Shown piece by piece: positions 16,344 to 25,839 of a stretch of 64,000 nt of DNA. Each line of letters opens with the position of its first letter. Position 1 is the first letter of the stretch. The stretch is taken from assembly GCF_001957135.1 (NCBI RefSeq), contig NZ_MPHK01000019.1, positions 2,012-66,011 of the forward strand, in the 5' to 3' direction. The translations under genes were made by a program, and so were the position numbers. A model generated the notes under the pieces. It was given only the letters and a program-made list of their open reading frames with translations, searched no databases and was not told the origin of the DNA. This DNA comes from Shewanella sp. UCD-KL21. GTDB taxonomy: Bacteria; Pseudomonadota; Gammaproteobacteria; Enterobacterales; Shewanellaceae.

Positions 16344-18443
16344 ATGCCTAAAACCGCAACAAGCAAAGCTCAGCATAGCGCCCCATCGATATCTATGATG
16401 CGCACGTATTTTAGAACGCTTGCGGTATTAATTTTTCTTATTGTGATTGCATTTAACTATAAACAGTTAATACAGGATCACTCTCCCTTCTCCATTGCCA
16501 CTGCAATGACACATATCAAAACCCAGCACTTGTTAAGTCAAGGTTTACTGTTCGATCTAGGATTCTTCGCTGCTATGGTCGTCACCTTACATGCTTGCTG
16601 GGCGGCAATTATCACCCTCTCATGCCGCCCTTGGTTTCAGTATTGCCACAATGACAATATTAAGACCCAGATCTGGATTGTGATCCTATTACTTCACTGT
16701 ATTTTGGTCGTTGCGGCAAACTCTTATTTATACCCCACATCTTTACTGGGTATATTTAGAGGCACAATTTTAGTAGAACCTTGGCTGCTATGGGGGCTGT
16801 TATTTTTACTCCTGAGCAACTTTATGTATGCCCTTTTCAGCAGCTTATCCAGTTATAAAACCCGTGCTTTATTAAGTTTACTCATTATTACCATTGGCTC
16901 TGTTTACGTGTTTAGTAACAACACACTTTCAAGCAGTAACAAGCAGGTTAATGAACTTCCGAATATTTTTGTTATCGGGATTGACGGACTGCGCCCTGAC
17001 CACCTTGCTCACAGAGGTGCAGATTATGCAATCGCGCCAAAACTCAATCAGCTATTAGCAAAATCATTAATCTACGATAAAGCATATACACCTCAAGCTC
17101 GAACATATGTGGCCTGGATGGGGATATTATCGGGACAATATCCTGTCAATAATGGAGCAAGGTTTAACTTAGCCCCACCGGAATTAGTTAATACAAATTT
17201 GCCACTCCTTAATTCACTTTCAAGTAAAGGCTATCAAACAACCTATGCAATGGATGAGCGCCGCTTTAATCAAATAGATGAGCAATATGGCTTTGATAGG
17301 ATTGTTGGTCCTAAGGTTGGCGCAGCTGATGCCATAATAGCCAATGTGGCTGATATTCCTCTGGTAAACCTAGCCATAAACACCCCAATTTCTGGCTATA
17401 TGTTTCCCTATTTATATATTAATCGCGCCTATGGTAAAGCCTATGATCCTATGCGGTTTAATCAAGAAGTACTCAATGCGTTATCTACTGAATCGCCTAA
17501 TTTTTTAGCAGTACATTTTTGTCAGCTACATTGGCCATTTACCTCAAAAGACTTCATTGAATTAGATAAGTCACGCTGGGATGGTAACTACAATCATTAT
17601 ATGCACCGAGAATTGATCAAAACGGTCGATGTACAAATAGCCGATTTCATCAGCGGCTTACGCCAACGTGGCATGTTAGATAATGCCATTGTGTATCTAT
17701 TATCAGACCACGGTGAAGGTTTTTTATTACCTCAAGATAGATTGACTGCAGCAACGGAAATACAAGATGACAATAACAACCCTAGGGATAAAATTGAAAA
17801 GCTCAATGTGGCCGCATGGGGCCATGGCACCAATATCTTGTCTCAAGAGCAATCACAAGTCTTGCTTGCAAGTTTGCGATATCACCATGGCGAACCGATT
17901 AACCACACAGGTAAGGTGCCAGGGTTATTCTCTCTTATTGATATTGCGCCCACTATCGTGGCTAGTTTTAAATCAGATTCGACAAATAATGATTGGCAAT
18001 TTGACGGGATAGCGCTTCCACAGATGCAGACAGCTTTAGATGATAGCCGATTTGTTTTTGTCGAGTCTTCACTACCTGTTCGCGCTATCAATACCAGCTT
18101 CATCGATGATAATAAAGTCATGTCAGAAACCGCGTCACAATATGAGGTAAGAGACAACGGCCGAGCGGTGATGAAACCCGAGTTTTATAAAAACAACATC
18201 GCTTTAAAGCAGCGTTCTGTATATGCAAAGCAGTGGCAGCTCGCCATGTTGCCTAAGGATGAACGGCTCATTTTAATCAATACTGACACCATGCAATGGC
18301 ACAACCTAGCCAATTATCAAGGCAATGCCCCGTGGCAAAAAATGTTAACCGCTCTGTGTAACCATTACCAAACTGATTTGGTTAACATGCCAAAAACGCC
18401 ATGTCAGAATGCATTGGGGTTATACTCTCAGTTAGAGAATTAA
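16344..18443 (+). CDS. Membrane-anchored sulfatase/alkaline phosphatase-superfamily enzyme
   Basis: Five membrane segments occupy roughly residues 20-190 (e.g. LAVLIFLIVIAFNY, IWIVILLLHCILVVA, ILVEPWLLWGLLFLLLSNFMY), followed by a large periplasmic catalytic domain. Metal and catalytic elements include FVIGIDGLRPDHL, QARTYVAWMGILSGQYP (the Thr is the likely nucleophile, since no CxPSR sulfatase motif is present), LSDHGEGF and WGHGT. The Thr nucleophile and topology resemble phosphoethanolamine or phosphoglycerol transferases (EptA/LtaS/YejM type), so a lipid or cell-envelope glycan phosphotransferase is as likely as a sulfatase. Substrate unknown. It follows a 126-aa membrane protein gene. 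Confidence 0.75.
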   Translation: MPKTATSKAQHSAPSISMMRTYFRTLAVLIFLIVIAFNYKQLIQDHSPFSIATAMTHIKTQHLLSQGLLFDLGFFAAMVVTLHACWAAIITLSCRPWFQYCHNDNIKTQIWIVILLLHCILVVAANSYLYPTSLLGIFRGTILVEPWLLWGLLFLLLSNFMYALFSSLSSYKTRALLSLLIITIGSVYVFSNNTLSSSNKQVNELPNIFVIGIDGLRPDHLAHRGADYAIAPKLNQLLAKSLIYDKAYTPQARTYVAWMGILSGQYPVNNGARFNLAPPELVNTNLPLLNSLSSKGYQTTYAMDERRFNQIDEQYGFDRIVGPKVGAADAIIANVADIPLVNLAINTPISGYMFPYLYINRAYGKAYDPMRFNQEVLNALSTESPNFLAVHFCQLHWPFTSKDFIELDKSRWDGNYNHYMHRELIKTVDVQIADFISGLRQRGMLDNAIVYLLSDHGEGFLLPQDRLTAATEIQDDNNNPRDKIEKLNVAAWGHGTNILSQEQSQVLLASLRYHHGEPINHTGKVPGLFSLIDIAPTIVASFKSDSTNNDWQFDGIALPQMQTALDDSRFVFVESSLPVRAINTSFIDDNKVMSETASQYEVRDNGRAVMKPEFYKNNIALKQRSVYAKQWQLAMLPKDERLILINTDTMQWHNLANYQGNAPWQKMLTALCNHYQTDLVNMPKTPCQNALGLYSQLEN

Positions 18444-18623
18444 GGATGAGTTTGCAAGGCTGTGGACTAAAGTTATTTAGTTACAGCGTAAATAGACATA
18501 ACGCGCTTTATTAGCGACCTAATTAGCAACCTAAGCCGTTAGGTTTATGGTAACGAATTAACGACAAGGCTAGCATCGGCAAGCTAGCCTGTTTGTCGTG
18601 AAAATAGCCATGTATCAGTAAAA

Positions 18624-19178
18624 CTATAACGTCTGCTCAATATAAGCTGGCACGTCTGCAATACTATTTACGACTGCAGTGGCTTCATTGATCCCGGCAT
18701 CATCAACTACTTTACCTGTTTTAACTAAAATCGATGTTGGAATTCCTGCCGCTTTAGCAGCGCGCATATCATCGGCTTTATCACCCACCATGATAGATTG
18801 ACTCATATCGATTTTTAAAAATTCTGCAGCACTATTTAGCATACCGGGTTTAGGTTTACGGCAATCACAATCTTGTTTGTAATCACCAAGGCCTTTTTCT
18901 GGGTGATGTGGGCAATAATAGATGCCGTCCAACTCCACACCTTTGTCTGCAAAGTTCCAATCCATCCATTCAGTTAAATGGTGAAAGTCATCTTCACTAT
19001 ACATACCGCGAGCAATACCAGATTGGTTTGTCACCACCACGACCATGTAGCCCATTTTTTTAAATGCTAAGCATGCTTCAAACACACCTTCAATGTATTC
19101 AAAGTCATCAACCAAGTGCACGTAGCCTTTATCGATATTGATAACGCCGTCACGGTCTAAAAAAATGGCTTTATTCAC
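18624..19178 (-). CDS. gmhB: D-glycero-beta-D-manno-heptose 1,7-bisphosphate 7-phosphatase
   Basis: A HAD-superfamily phosphatase of the ADP-heptose pathway for LPS inner core. It begins with the nucleophile motif FLDRDGVIN (DxD near residues 8-10), then [15 protein letters not shown], the zinc-binding Cys/His set [26 protein letters not shown], and the Mg-binding [14 protein letters not shown]. At 184 aa it is full length. The last 14 codons recur, nearly identical, at 597-641 beside the rRNA promoter, so this gene was probably next to the rRNA operon before the intervening pilus segment arrived. It is divergent from the GntR gene at 19335. Confidence 0.96.
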   Translation of the reverse strand: MNKAIFLDRDGVINIDKGYVHLVDDFEYIEGVFEACLAFKKMGYMVVVVTNQSGIARGMYSEDDFHHLTEWMDWNFADKGVELDGIYYCPHHPEKGLGDYKQDCDCRKPKPGMLNSAAEFLKIDMSQSIMVGDKADDMRAAKAAGIPTSILVKTGKVVDDAGINEATAVVNSIADVPAYIEQTL

Positions 19179-19334
19179 GGTACTACTCCTAAAATTTCAA
19201 TTACAGTGATTATCCCACTACTTAGTTAAATATGCACATGTATTATAAAAGGAAGATTTTTTACATCGATACTTTATAATAACGCCAGTAAAGGTTACCC
19301 TTCCGTAGATATTTTGTGACAATTATAAGAAGTA

Positions 19335-20006
19335 ATGAGTCAAATAACGCCAATAATTCATAAAACTCGTACCCAAGCTGTAGTAGAAGTGTTGAGAGAA
19401 CAATTACTTTCAGGCTATATCAAAGCAGGTGAACCGCTTAGACAGTCAGCGATTGCAGCACAACTTAATGTCAGTCGTATTCCTGTTCGTGAGGCTTTAG
19501 TACAGTTAGAGGCTGAAGGGTTAGTCAAGTTTGAAGCCCATAAAGGTGCCACTGCGACAATGCTTTCTGTTGAGCAGGTCACAGAATTATTTGAGCTACG
19601 CGCTATGATAGAGAGTGATTTGCTTGCAAAAGCAATTCCTAATCTACAAGATGATGATTTTGAGCGGGCTGACAAGGTGCTAGCCAAACTCGAGTCGGCT
19701 TTTAAGCAAGAGGACTCAGTTGCTACTTGGAGCGAACTCAATATCCAGTTCCATACGTGCTTATATGAAGCAGCTAATCGACCTCATACTCTCGACGTTG
19801 TACATGGCTTAAATAATAACTGTGATCGTTATATCCGCTTACAGCTACTTTTAACCGGTGGCATACCAACGGCGGAACGAGAGCATCGCGAACTCTTCGA
19901 ATTGTGCAAACGCAAAGATATAGACAGCGCGACCCAATTATTACAGCGGCATATTTTACATGCGGCAGAAGCCATTAAGGCACTTGTTGTCCAGCATTTA
20001 AAGTAG
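19335..20006 (+). CDS. GntR-family transcriptional regulator (FCD domain)
   Basis: A 223-aa regulator with an N-terminal winged helix (EVLREQLLSGYIKAGEPLRQSAIAAQLNVSRIPVREALVQLEAEGLVKFEAHKGATATMLS) and an all-helical FCD ligand-binding domain (ELFELRAMIESDLLAKAIP, then a His in WSELNIQFHTCLYEAA and REHRELFELCKRKD and HILHAAEAI as metal-binding His candidates). It is of VanR/FadR subfamily type. It is followed 87 nt later by a ketoacyl-ACP synthase III gene, which it might control. A TATAAT hexamer lies at 19275-19280. The ligand is unknown. Confidence 0.88.
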   Translation: MSQITPIIHKTRTQAVVEVLREQLLSGYIKAGEPLRQSAIAAQLNVSRIPVREALVQLEAEGLVKFEAHKGATATMLSVEQVTELFELRAMIESDLLAKAIPNLQDDDFERADKVLAKLESAFKQEDSVATWSELNIQFHTCLYEAANRPHTLDVVHGLNNNCDRYIRLQLLLTGGIPTAEREHRELFELCKRKDIDSATQLLQRHILHAAEAIKALVVQHLK

Positions 20007-20093
20007 GTTTAAAGGGGCAATGACAGTAGTCCCTAATAATAAAGACATTTTATTACCAGATTATTTTTTAATTTTTATTTGAGAGATCACCAC

Positions 20094-21167
20094 ATGCAGT
20101 ATGCTCATATTACCGGCTGGGGAAAATGTGTCCCACCAGCAACTCTGACCAATGACGATTTAGCCACATTTATGGAAACGTCAGACGAGTGGATTAAAAC
20201 TCGTACCGGGATCAGTGAAAGACGTATTAGCCACGTTAACACCTCAGAACTTGCAACCGTTGCGGCGCAAAATGCGTTATCAGCTGCAGGTATTGATGGC
20301 AGTGAGATTGATTTAATCATTCTAGCAACAGCAAGCGCTGACACTTTAATTCCAAACATCGCTTCTACAGTGCAAGCTAATATTGGTGCAACTTGCGGCG
20401 CGTTTGATATCAACGCAGCCTGCAGTGGCTTCTTATATGGTCTTGGTCTTGGTAGCTCGCTAATAAAAAGTGGCCAAAATAAAAAAGTGTTGGTGATTGG
20501 TGCTGAGCGTTTGTCTTTTTACCTTGACTGGTCTCGCCGTGAAACCGCGGTATTATTTGGTGATGGCGCCGGCGCGGTTGTTTTAGAAGTAAGCGACCAA
20601 CCAGGTGGTGTTTTAGGTTACGAGTTAAATAATGACCCTGCAGCACGTGATATTTTAGCCTCTGGCTTTGGTACCAAAATGGATCGCTTTGATTCAGCAT
20701 CTTTAGACTTCTTTATTCATTTAAATGGCCAAGAAGTGTTTAAACGCGCGATTCATGGCATGGGTGGTCTAAGCACTAAAGTGCTTGAAAAGTGCAATAT
20801 CAATAAAGAAGACGTGGATTTTGTTATTCCTCATCAAGCTAACGAACGTATTATTGATACCTTAATCGGCCGCATGAAAATTCCAAAAGAAAAAGCCTTT
20901 GTTAATATTGCAAAATATGGCAATACCTCAGCAGCCACTATCCCTATTGCGATTTGTGATGCCCTTGAGCAAGGTAAGTTGAAAGCGGGTCAAACTGTTT
21001 TATCATGTGCCTTTGGCGCAGGTTTAACCTCAGCGGCAGCATTAGTTAAGTGGGGCGAGCGTACTACACCCATTAACCCACCGACTGCCGAGCTTCCACC
21101 TTGTGAAGTCACTGCCTTAGAGCTTATTAAGCCAGCGGTTGATTTTTTCATGAATAAATCAAAGTAA
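20094..21167 (+). CDS. Beta-ketoacyl-ACP synthase III (stand-alone, FabH2-like)
   Basis: A thiolase-fold condensing enzyme for initiating fatty acid synthesis from an acyl-CoA and malonyl-ACP. The Cys-His-Asn triad is visible: AACSGFLYG (Cys110), [10 protein letters not shown] and [10 protein letters not shown]. The start ATG at 20094 ([10 protein letters not shown]) is preferred over an in-frame TTG five codons upstream. At 357 aa it is longer than E. coli FabH (about 317) because of a C-terminal tail after the last core strand ([12 protein letters not shown] onward). It stands apart from any fab cluster and next to a GntR regulator, suggesting a specialised second FabH. A terminator follows. 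Confidence 0.88.
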   Translation: MQYAHITGWGKCVPPATLTNDDLATFMETSDEWIKTRTGISERRISHVNTSELATVAAQNALSAAGIDGSEIDLIILATASADTLIPNIASTVQANIGATCGAFDINAACSGFLYGLGLGSSLIKSGQNKKVLVIGAERLSFYLDWSRRETAVLFGDGAGAVVLEVSDQPGGVLGYELNNDPAARDILASGFGTKMDRFDSASLDFFIHLNGQEVFKRAIHGMGGLSTKVLEKCNINKEDVDFVIPHQANERIIDTLIGRMKIPKEKAFVNIAKYGNTSAATIPIAICDALEQGKLKAGQTVLSCAFGAGLTSAAALVKWGERTTPINPPTAELPPCEVTALELIKPAVDFFMNKSK

Positions 21168-21187
21168 ACTCAGCTTGCTAAACCATT

Positions 21188-21212
21188 AAACCAGCCTTGT
21201 GCTGGTTTTTTT
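21188..21212 (+). terminator. Intrinsic terminator after ketoacyl-ACP synthase III gene
   Basis: AACCAGC-CTTGT-GCTGGTT forms a 7-bp stem followed directly by a run of seven T. It begins 21 bp after the stop codon. Confidence 0.9.
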
Positions 21213-21263
21213 ATCTATGATTACTGGAATTAATCTGCTTGATTTACGTTCAGGGGACTAAAA

Positions 21264-21941
21264 TTACATACTAATAAATTGCGCCGCCTTCATGGTTTTA
21301 CTGTCGCCAATCGAGGCTATTTGCGCCACAAATAATTCAGCGCACGCTAGTGCATCAGTAAGGGCATCATGACCATAATAGGTTGGTAGACCGTATCGAT
21401 TTCGACAAGCATCCAGTCGTAAACTACCTTCTTGCAGCACATCATGTTGGCGTAAAAGTCGTTGTTTTTCTATCGCTAAGGTATCAATAAAAGGTAATTT
21501 AATGCTTCTTTTATAGACTTTTTCTAAATGGGTTTGGATAAAACTGATGTCCATTGGTGCATGATGAGCTAACAAAATTGAACCTTGAGTTTGTGCAAGC
21601 AACCAGGCCATGGCTTGTGTTAGTGATAACGCTTCGGTTAAATGATTATCGATAATCCCATGCACTGCTGCGCTCTGCCCTACACTTCCATCTATGGTTA
21701 CCATCACTTGCTGGGCTTTTGATAACGGAATGGCGCCATGTTCAATCGGCACGATACCAATACTGATTATTTGGTCGTGGTGAGGATCTAACCCAGTCAT
21801 TTCTAGATCTATTGCCATAATCGGTAGATCCGAAATCGTGGCACTAAGGCATGGCTTAACGCTCGACTGGTAAGCGGCAAGCTCGTCTTTTTGACCGAGA
21901 AGTTCTAACTGTAAGCGCGTTTTAAGCCATAACTCATTCAC
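21264..21941 (-). CDS. DnaQ-like 3'-5' exonuclease domain protein
   Basis: A 225-aa DEDDh-family exonuclease. Exo I is AIDLEMTGL (Asp45/Glu47), Exo II lies around HHAPMDISFIQTHL, and Exo III is YGHDALTDALACAELF with the catalytic His and Asp. It resembles the proofreading epsilon subunit of DNA polymerase III but lacks the C-terminal polymerase-binding tail of DnaQ. Its gene lies about 70 bp after that for the CBS/nucleotidyltransferase protein on the same strand; this pairing recurs next to the sodium symporter in related bacteria, although its meaning is unclear. The nucleic acid substrate is unknown. Confidence 0.86.
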   Translation of the reverse strand: MNELWLKTRLQLELLGQKDELAAYQSSVKPCLSATISDLPIMAIDLEMTGLDPHHDQIISIGIVPIEHGAIPLSKAQQVMVTIDGSVGQSAAVHGIIDNHLTEALSLTQAMAWLLAQTQGSILLAHHAPMDISFIQTHLEKVYKRSIKLPFIDTLAIEKQRLLRQHDVLQEGSLRLDACRNRYGLPTYYGHDALTDALACAELFVAQIASIGDSKTMKAAQFISM

Positions 21942-21961
21942 TAAGTTGTTTACTCCACACT

Positions 21962-21997
21962 ATTAACATCACAAGCTAAATTAACATCACAGGCTAA
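21962..21997. repeat. 18-bp tandem duplication
   Basis: Two adjacent copies of an 18-bp unit (ATTAACATCACAAGCTAA and ATTAACATCACAGGCTAA, 17 of 18 identical) lie between the exonuclease start and the end of the upstream gene. Confidence 0.85.
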
Positions 21998-22014
21998 CCC
22001 ACATAGAAATACCA

Positions 22015-23889
22015 TTAATAACTTCGCATAAACTTCATTCTTAAGCCCGATTGCGCATCATGGACTACTTTAAAAGCATCCCTGAGCTGATGTCGCAATA
22101 ACGATGACATTTGCTGCGGTTTTAAGTAATTGGTGACTTCTTGCTGTTGTGTATGCTGCAGGCCTTGATTGGATAAACGCATATGCGCAATAAACTCTAA
22201 GGCATCCGCTAGATTAAGGGCATCTTTACGGTTAATGATATTGGCTTCCATCAGTGCCCTAATGCGTTTTGGGGTATTCACTTCAGTAATGCCGGCGCTT
22301 AATGCATACACTCTGGCGATATCGTTAATTAACGCTACGCCTTTATGTTTCAAATCCATGCCTTTTACTTCAGTGCCATCACGCTCTAAGACAAACTTTC
22401 TAAAAAAGCCTAGCGGCGGCGTCTCAACCAGTGAGTTACCCGCCATTCCCGCAAGAAAAATATCATTGTCTTTGGTGTTACTTAAGACGTGCTGTTGTAA
22501 TTGATCAAATAAATTCTGCGGCCCATAAACGGAGCGCATATCAAAAAATATACTGGCATGCATTAAGGCTTTAGGTTCGGGCGATAGCACCCACTTTTCA
22601 AAGTGTTGTTGCCATTGGGACAGCGACAAACGCCATTTGGGGTTTTGCGCCATAATATCCCCAGGGCAATATATATAGCCGCATTGATCTAGCCCTTTAC
22701 AAACCGCATGGGTTAAGGCGTCAAAATAGCCTTTTGCATGCTCATCGGGCTCATGAGCCAGTAAAATACCGTTATCTTGATCTGAACAGGCCGCTTGATC
22801 TTGCCTGCCTTGTGAGCCAAACGCTAACCAGCAAAAGGCCATTGGTGCTTCACCTAAAATTTGCTGATTTAAAATAATTAATCGCCGAGTTAATGCATCA
22901 GTAACCGAGGTTAATACCCTGCCCACTTCTTCAGCTCGGGCATCTGCACTGATCAGATTTTGCAATAATACTGGAATTTGTTTACTGACATTGATCAGGC
23001 TATCGATATTGGTTTGCCGCTCGATTTCGCCGATTAATAACAAGGGCTGTGAACTCTGGCCGCGTAAAATATCAGTGCTGGTTAATATCCCCACCACATT
23101 GTCTTGCTGCATAATCGGTAAGTGGTGAATACCATGTTCACTCATCAACAGCATAGCTTCAAACACTAAGGCATTGGCTTCAAGTTTGGTGGGATTGGCA
23201 GTCATCGCTTGATGAACCGGCAAGTTGCCATCAAAGCCTTCAGCAAGCACTCGATTACGTAAATCTCGGTCGGTAAGAATACCAATCAATTGCTGATTAT
23301 CCATCACTAGCACTGATGACACTCTGGCTAAACGCATTTTCTTCGCCGCTTCACTGACACTGGCATTACAATTTATAATTAGAGGATCGGCAGACATTAA
23401 ACTATTGATACGATTGGTCGTGGTTAACTCTTTTGCTTTAAATCTAGCTTGATGACGCATTCGTCTAGCAAAGGCGCGATTAAAAAAGCGATCGAAGCTG
23501 CGGCTTTCACTACGCAAAAAATCAAAGGTTTCGGGATCTAAGTGATACACCAAACTGTCTTCTAAAACCTGCACTTGGTTACTGACTTTTTCACCAGATA
23601 GCAAAGACGGAAAACCAAAGTAGTCTCCTTCGCCCAACCTATCTAATAACTCACCTTGATTATCTCTGACCTCAAATGCGCCTGAGCGAACGATATAAAG
23701 TTGCGGGTGACTGGCATCTAAGGGCACCACAGCCGATGCCTTACTGTAATAACCAATGGTGATTTGCTTGCAGCAGCGGGTTAAATTTGCCTCTGAAAGA
23801 CTATCAAATGGCACTAACTCTTTTATAAATTGAACAATGGGTTGCAGTTCACTGGCATCTTTCATCGCGGGCCTCTTACTTGCTGCCAA
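22015..23889 (-). CDS. cNMP-binding / CBS / DUF294 nucleotidyltransferase-like signalling protein
   Basis: A 624-aa cytoplasmic protein with a cyclic-nucleotide-binding-like domain (about 15-140: YIVRSGAFEVRDNQGELLDRLGEGDYFGFPSLL), a pair of CBS domains (about 160-290: ADPLIINCNASVSEAAKKM, VVGILTSTDILRG), a GlnD-like nucleotidyltransferase domain with FGSQGRQDQAACSDQDNGIL (GSxxR and Asp pair), and the DUF294 C-terminal helical domain. The family is taken to be a regulator that senses nucleotides, and it neighbours the acetate-type symporter genes here as elsewhere. Whether it modifies the symporter is not known. Confidence 0.9.
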   Translation of the reverse strand: MAASKRPAMKDASELQPIVQFIKELVPFDSLSEANLTRCCKQITIGYYSKASAVVPLDASHPQLYIVRSGAFEVRDNQGELLDRLGEGDYFGFPSLLSGEKVSNQVQVLEDSLVYHLDPETFDFLRSESRSFDRFFNRAFARRMRHQARFKAKELTTTNRINSLMSADPLIINCNASVSEAAKKMRLARVSSVLVMDNQQLIGILTDRDLRNRVLAEGFDGNLPVHQAMTANPTKLEANALVFEAMLLMSEHGIHHLPIMQQDNVVGILTSTDILRGQSSQPLLLIGEIERQTNIDSLINVSKQIPVLLQNLISADARAEEVGRVLTSVTDALTRRLIILNQQILGEAPMAFCWLAFGSQGRQDQAACSDQDNGILLAHEPDEHAKGYFDALTHAVCKGLDQCGYIYCPGDIMAQNPKWRLSLSQWQQHFEKWVLSPEPKALMHASIFFDMRSVYGPQNLFDQLQQHVLSNTKDNDIFLAGMAGNSLVETPPLGFFRKFVLERDGTEVKGMDLKHKGVALINDIARVYALSAGITEVNTPKRIRALMEANIINRKDALNLADALEFIAHMRLSNQGLQHTQQQEVTNYLKPQQMSSLLRHQLRDAFKVVHDAQSGLRMKFMRSY

Positions 23890-24039
23890 ATCATCTTCTG
23901 TCTTATTAATTTAATATACGTAAATTCTATTGAGGCTGATATTCGACCAATGGCCATAAGTGGCATTATTTAACTCACTGATATTAAACACTTGCTAACA
24001 GCATTTGCTCATAACAATAATTAATCTCTGTCACCAATA

Positions 24040-24063
24040 AAAAAAGCGCCGAAGCGCTTTTTT
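24040..24063 (-). terminator. Intrinsic terminator after symporter operon
   Basis: AAAAAAGCGC-CGAA-GCGCTTTTTT is a perfect 10-bp stem with a stable CGAA-type loop and A/T flanks, so it can act on both strands. It lies 48 bp beyond the symporter stop codon. Confidence 0.9.
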
Positions 24064-24110
24064 ATCCGTGAGTTAAATACTCACATTTTATAGCTCATAT
24101 TGTATAAAGC

Positions 24111-25829
24111 TTAATGGTCGTGCGCTTCACCTGAGCCTTTCGGGAATCGAATAGACTCAACCATAGCAACCACGTCAGCAGGAACCGCAGCAGTGACTTT
24201 GCTAACAGCAAATGCAACACCAAAGTTAATCATCATACCTAGCATACCAATACCTTCAGGCGAAATACCTAAGAACCAGTTTTCACTGCTATTGGCACTT
24301 GGATTAACAAATTTAAAGTACACGATATAACTAGCGGTAAATAGTAAACCTAATACCATCCCTGAAATCGCACCTTCTTTGTTAACGGTTCTTGAGAAGA
24401 TCCCCATAACAATGGCAGGAAACAATGACGATGCCGCTAGACCAAATGCAATCGCAACAACCGCGGCCACAAACCCTGGTGGATTAATACCAAAGTAACC
24501 CGCCATGACAATACCTAGCGCCGCTGCAATGCGTGCAAATAAAAGCTCTTTCTTATCTGAGATATCTGGCATGAAGTTTTTCTTCAGTAAATCATGGGAT
24601 ACCGAGGTAGAAATAACCAATAATAAACCCGCAGATGTAGACAGTGCCGCCGCAAGACCACCAGCAGCAACCAATGCAATGACCCATGCTGGCAGAGATG
24701 CAATTTCTGGCGTCGCTAATACCATGATATCGCGGTCAATTTTCATTTCATTGCTATCGCCTTTAGCATAATAGATATTGCCATCAGCATTTTTATCATC
24801 CCAAGTAATTAAGCCGGTTTTTTCCCAGTTTTTAATCCATTCAGGCGCAGTTTCATATGAAACCCCAGTAGAGTCAGGCCCATTAATGGTTTCAATCATG
24901 TTCACACGAGAGAATGCCGCTAATGCAGGAATAGTGGTATACATAATCGCGATAAATACTAATGCCCAGCCTGCAGACACACGCGCATCTTTTACCTTAG
25001 GTACTGTAAAGAAACGCACGATAACATGGGGTAAACCTGCAGTACCAAACATCAAGGCACCAGTAATAAAGAACACATCAATCATGCTCTTTGAGCCTTC
25101 GGTATATTGAGAGAAGCCAAGTTCTGCTGACAAGCCATCAAGCTTATCTAACAGGTAAACCCCTGTTCCATTACCTGCTGCATCAACAAGTTCAGCACCA
25201 AAGCCAATTTGCGGTAACACATGACCTGTCATCATTACCGAGATAAAAATAGCTGGCACCATAAAGGCAAAAATAAGCACACAATACTGCGCAACCTGAG
25301 TGTAAGTAATCCCTTTCATGCCGCCTAATACAGCATAAAAGAACACCACTGCCATACCAATATAAACCCCAGTTTCAACTTCGACTTCTAAGAAACGGGA
25401 GAAAACCACCCCAACACCACGCATTTGACCAGCGATGTAAGTGAAACAGATGAAAATCGCACACACGACTGCAACAGTTCGCGCAGCTTGTGAGTAATAG
25501 CGATCACCAATAAAGTCGGGCACAGTAAATTTACCGAACTTACGTAAGTATGGAGCCATGCAAAGCGCTAGCAGAACATAACCACCGGTCCAGCCCATTA
25601 AATAGACTGAACCATCATAACCAGTAAATGAAACAATACCGGCAAGTGATATAAATGATGCCGCAGACATCCAATCCGCCGCTGTTGCCATACCGTTCAT
25701 AACTGGCGGCACGCCGCCACCAGCGACATAAAACTCTTTAGTTGAGCCAGCACGAGACCATATGGCGATACCGATGTACAGGGCAAACGTCAAGCCCACG
25801 ATAATATAAGTTAAAGTTTGAACATCCAT
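24111..25829 (-). CDS. Sodium:solute symporter large subunit (VC_2705 family, ActP-like)
   Basis: A 572-aa polytopic transporter of the SSS family with about 13 membrane segments. Family hallmarks include SRAGSTKEFYVAGGGVPPVMNGMATAADWMSAASFISLAG at the N-terminus and LAAALSTSAGLLLVISTSVSHDLLKK in the middle. An insertion of about 60 polar residues (INGPDSTGVSYETAP through DRDIMVLATPE) is present, as in the VC_2705 branch. It would take up acetate or a similar short carboxylate with Na+. It is encoded 10 nt after the small DUF4212 subunit gene, with which it forms a two-component symporter. Confidence 0.92.
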   Translation of the reverse strand: MDVQTLTYIIVGLTFALYIGIAIWSRAGSTKEFYVAGGGVPPVMNGMATAADWMSAASFISLAGIVSFTGYDGSVYLMGWTGGYVLLALCMAPYLRKFGKFTVPDFIGDRYYSQAARTVAVVCAIFICFTYIAGQMRGVGVVFSRFLEVEVETGVYIGMAVVFFYAVLGGMKGITYTQVAQYCVLIFAFMVPAIFISVMMTGHVLPQIGFGAELVDAAGNGTGVYLLDKLDGLSAELGFSQYTEGSKSMIDVFFITGALMFGTAGLPHVIVRFFTVPKVKDARVSAGWALVFIAIMYTTIPALAAFSRVNMIETINGPDSTGVSYETAPEWIKNWEKTGLITWDDKNADGNIYYAKGDSNEMKIDRDIMVLATPEIASLPAWVIALVAAGGLAAALSTSAGLLLVISTSVSHDLLKKNFMPDISDKKELLFARIAAALGIVMAGYFGINPPGFVAAVVAIAFGLAASSLFPAIVMGIFSRTVNKEGAISGMVLGLLFTASYIVYFKFVNPSANSSENWFLGISPEGIGMLGMMINFGVAFAVSKVTAAVPADVVAMVESIRFPKGSGEAHDH

Positions 25830-25839
25830 GATTTATTCC

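Noticed and set aside
597-18668. gmhB repeats as attL/attR of a site-specific integrative element
   Set aside because: The repeats fit the pattern, but no integrase, excisionase or mobility gene is visible and the outer copy has decayed beyond a simple core site. Kept only as a displaced gmhB end.
19259-19280. Promoter with TTTACA and TATAAT before the GntR gene
   Set aside because: Spacing between the hexamers is only about 9 bp, too short for sigma-70; only the -10 hexamer is noted.
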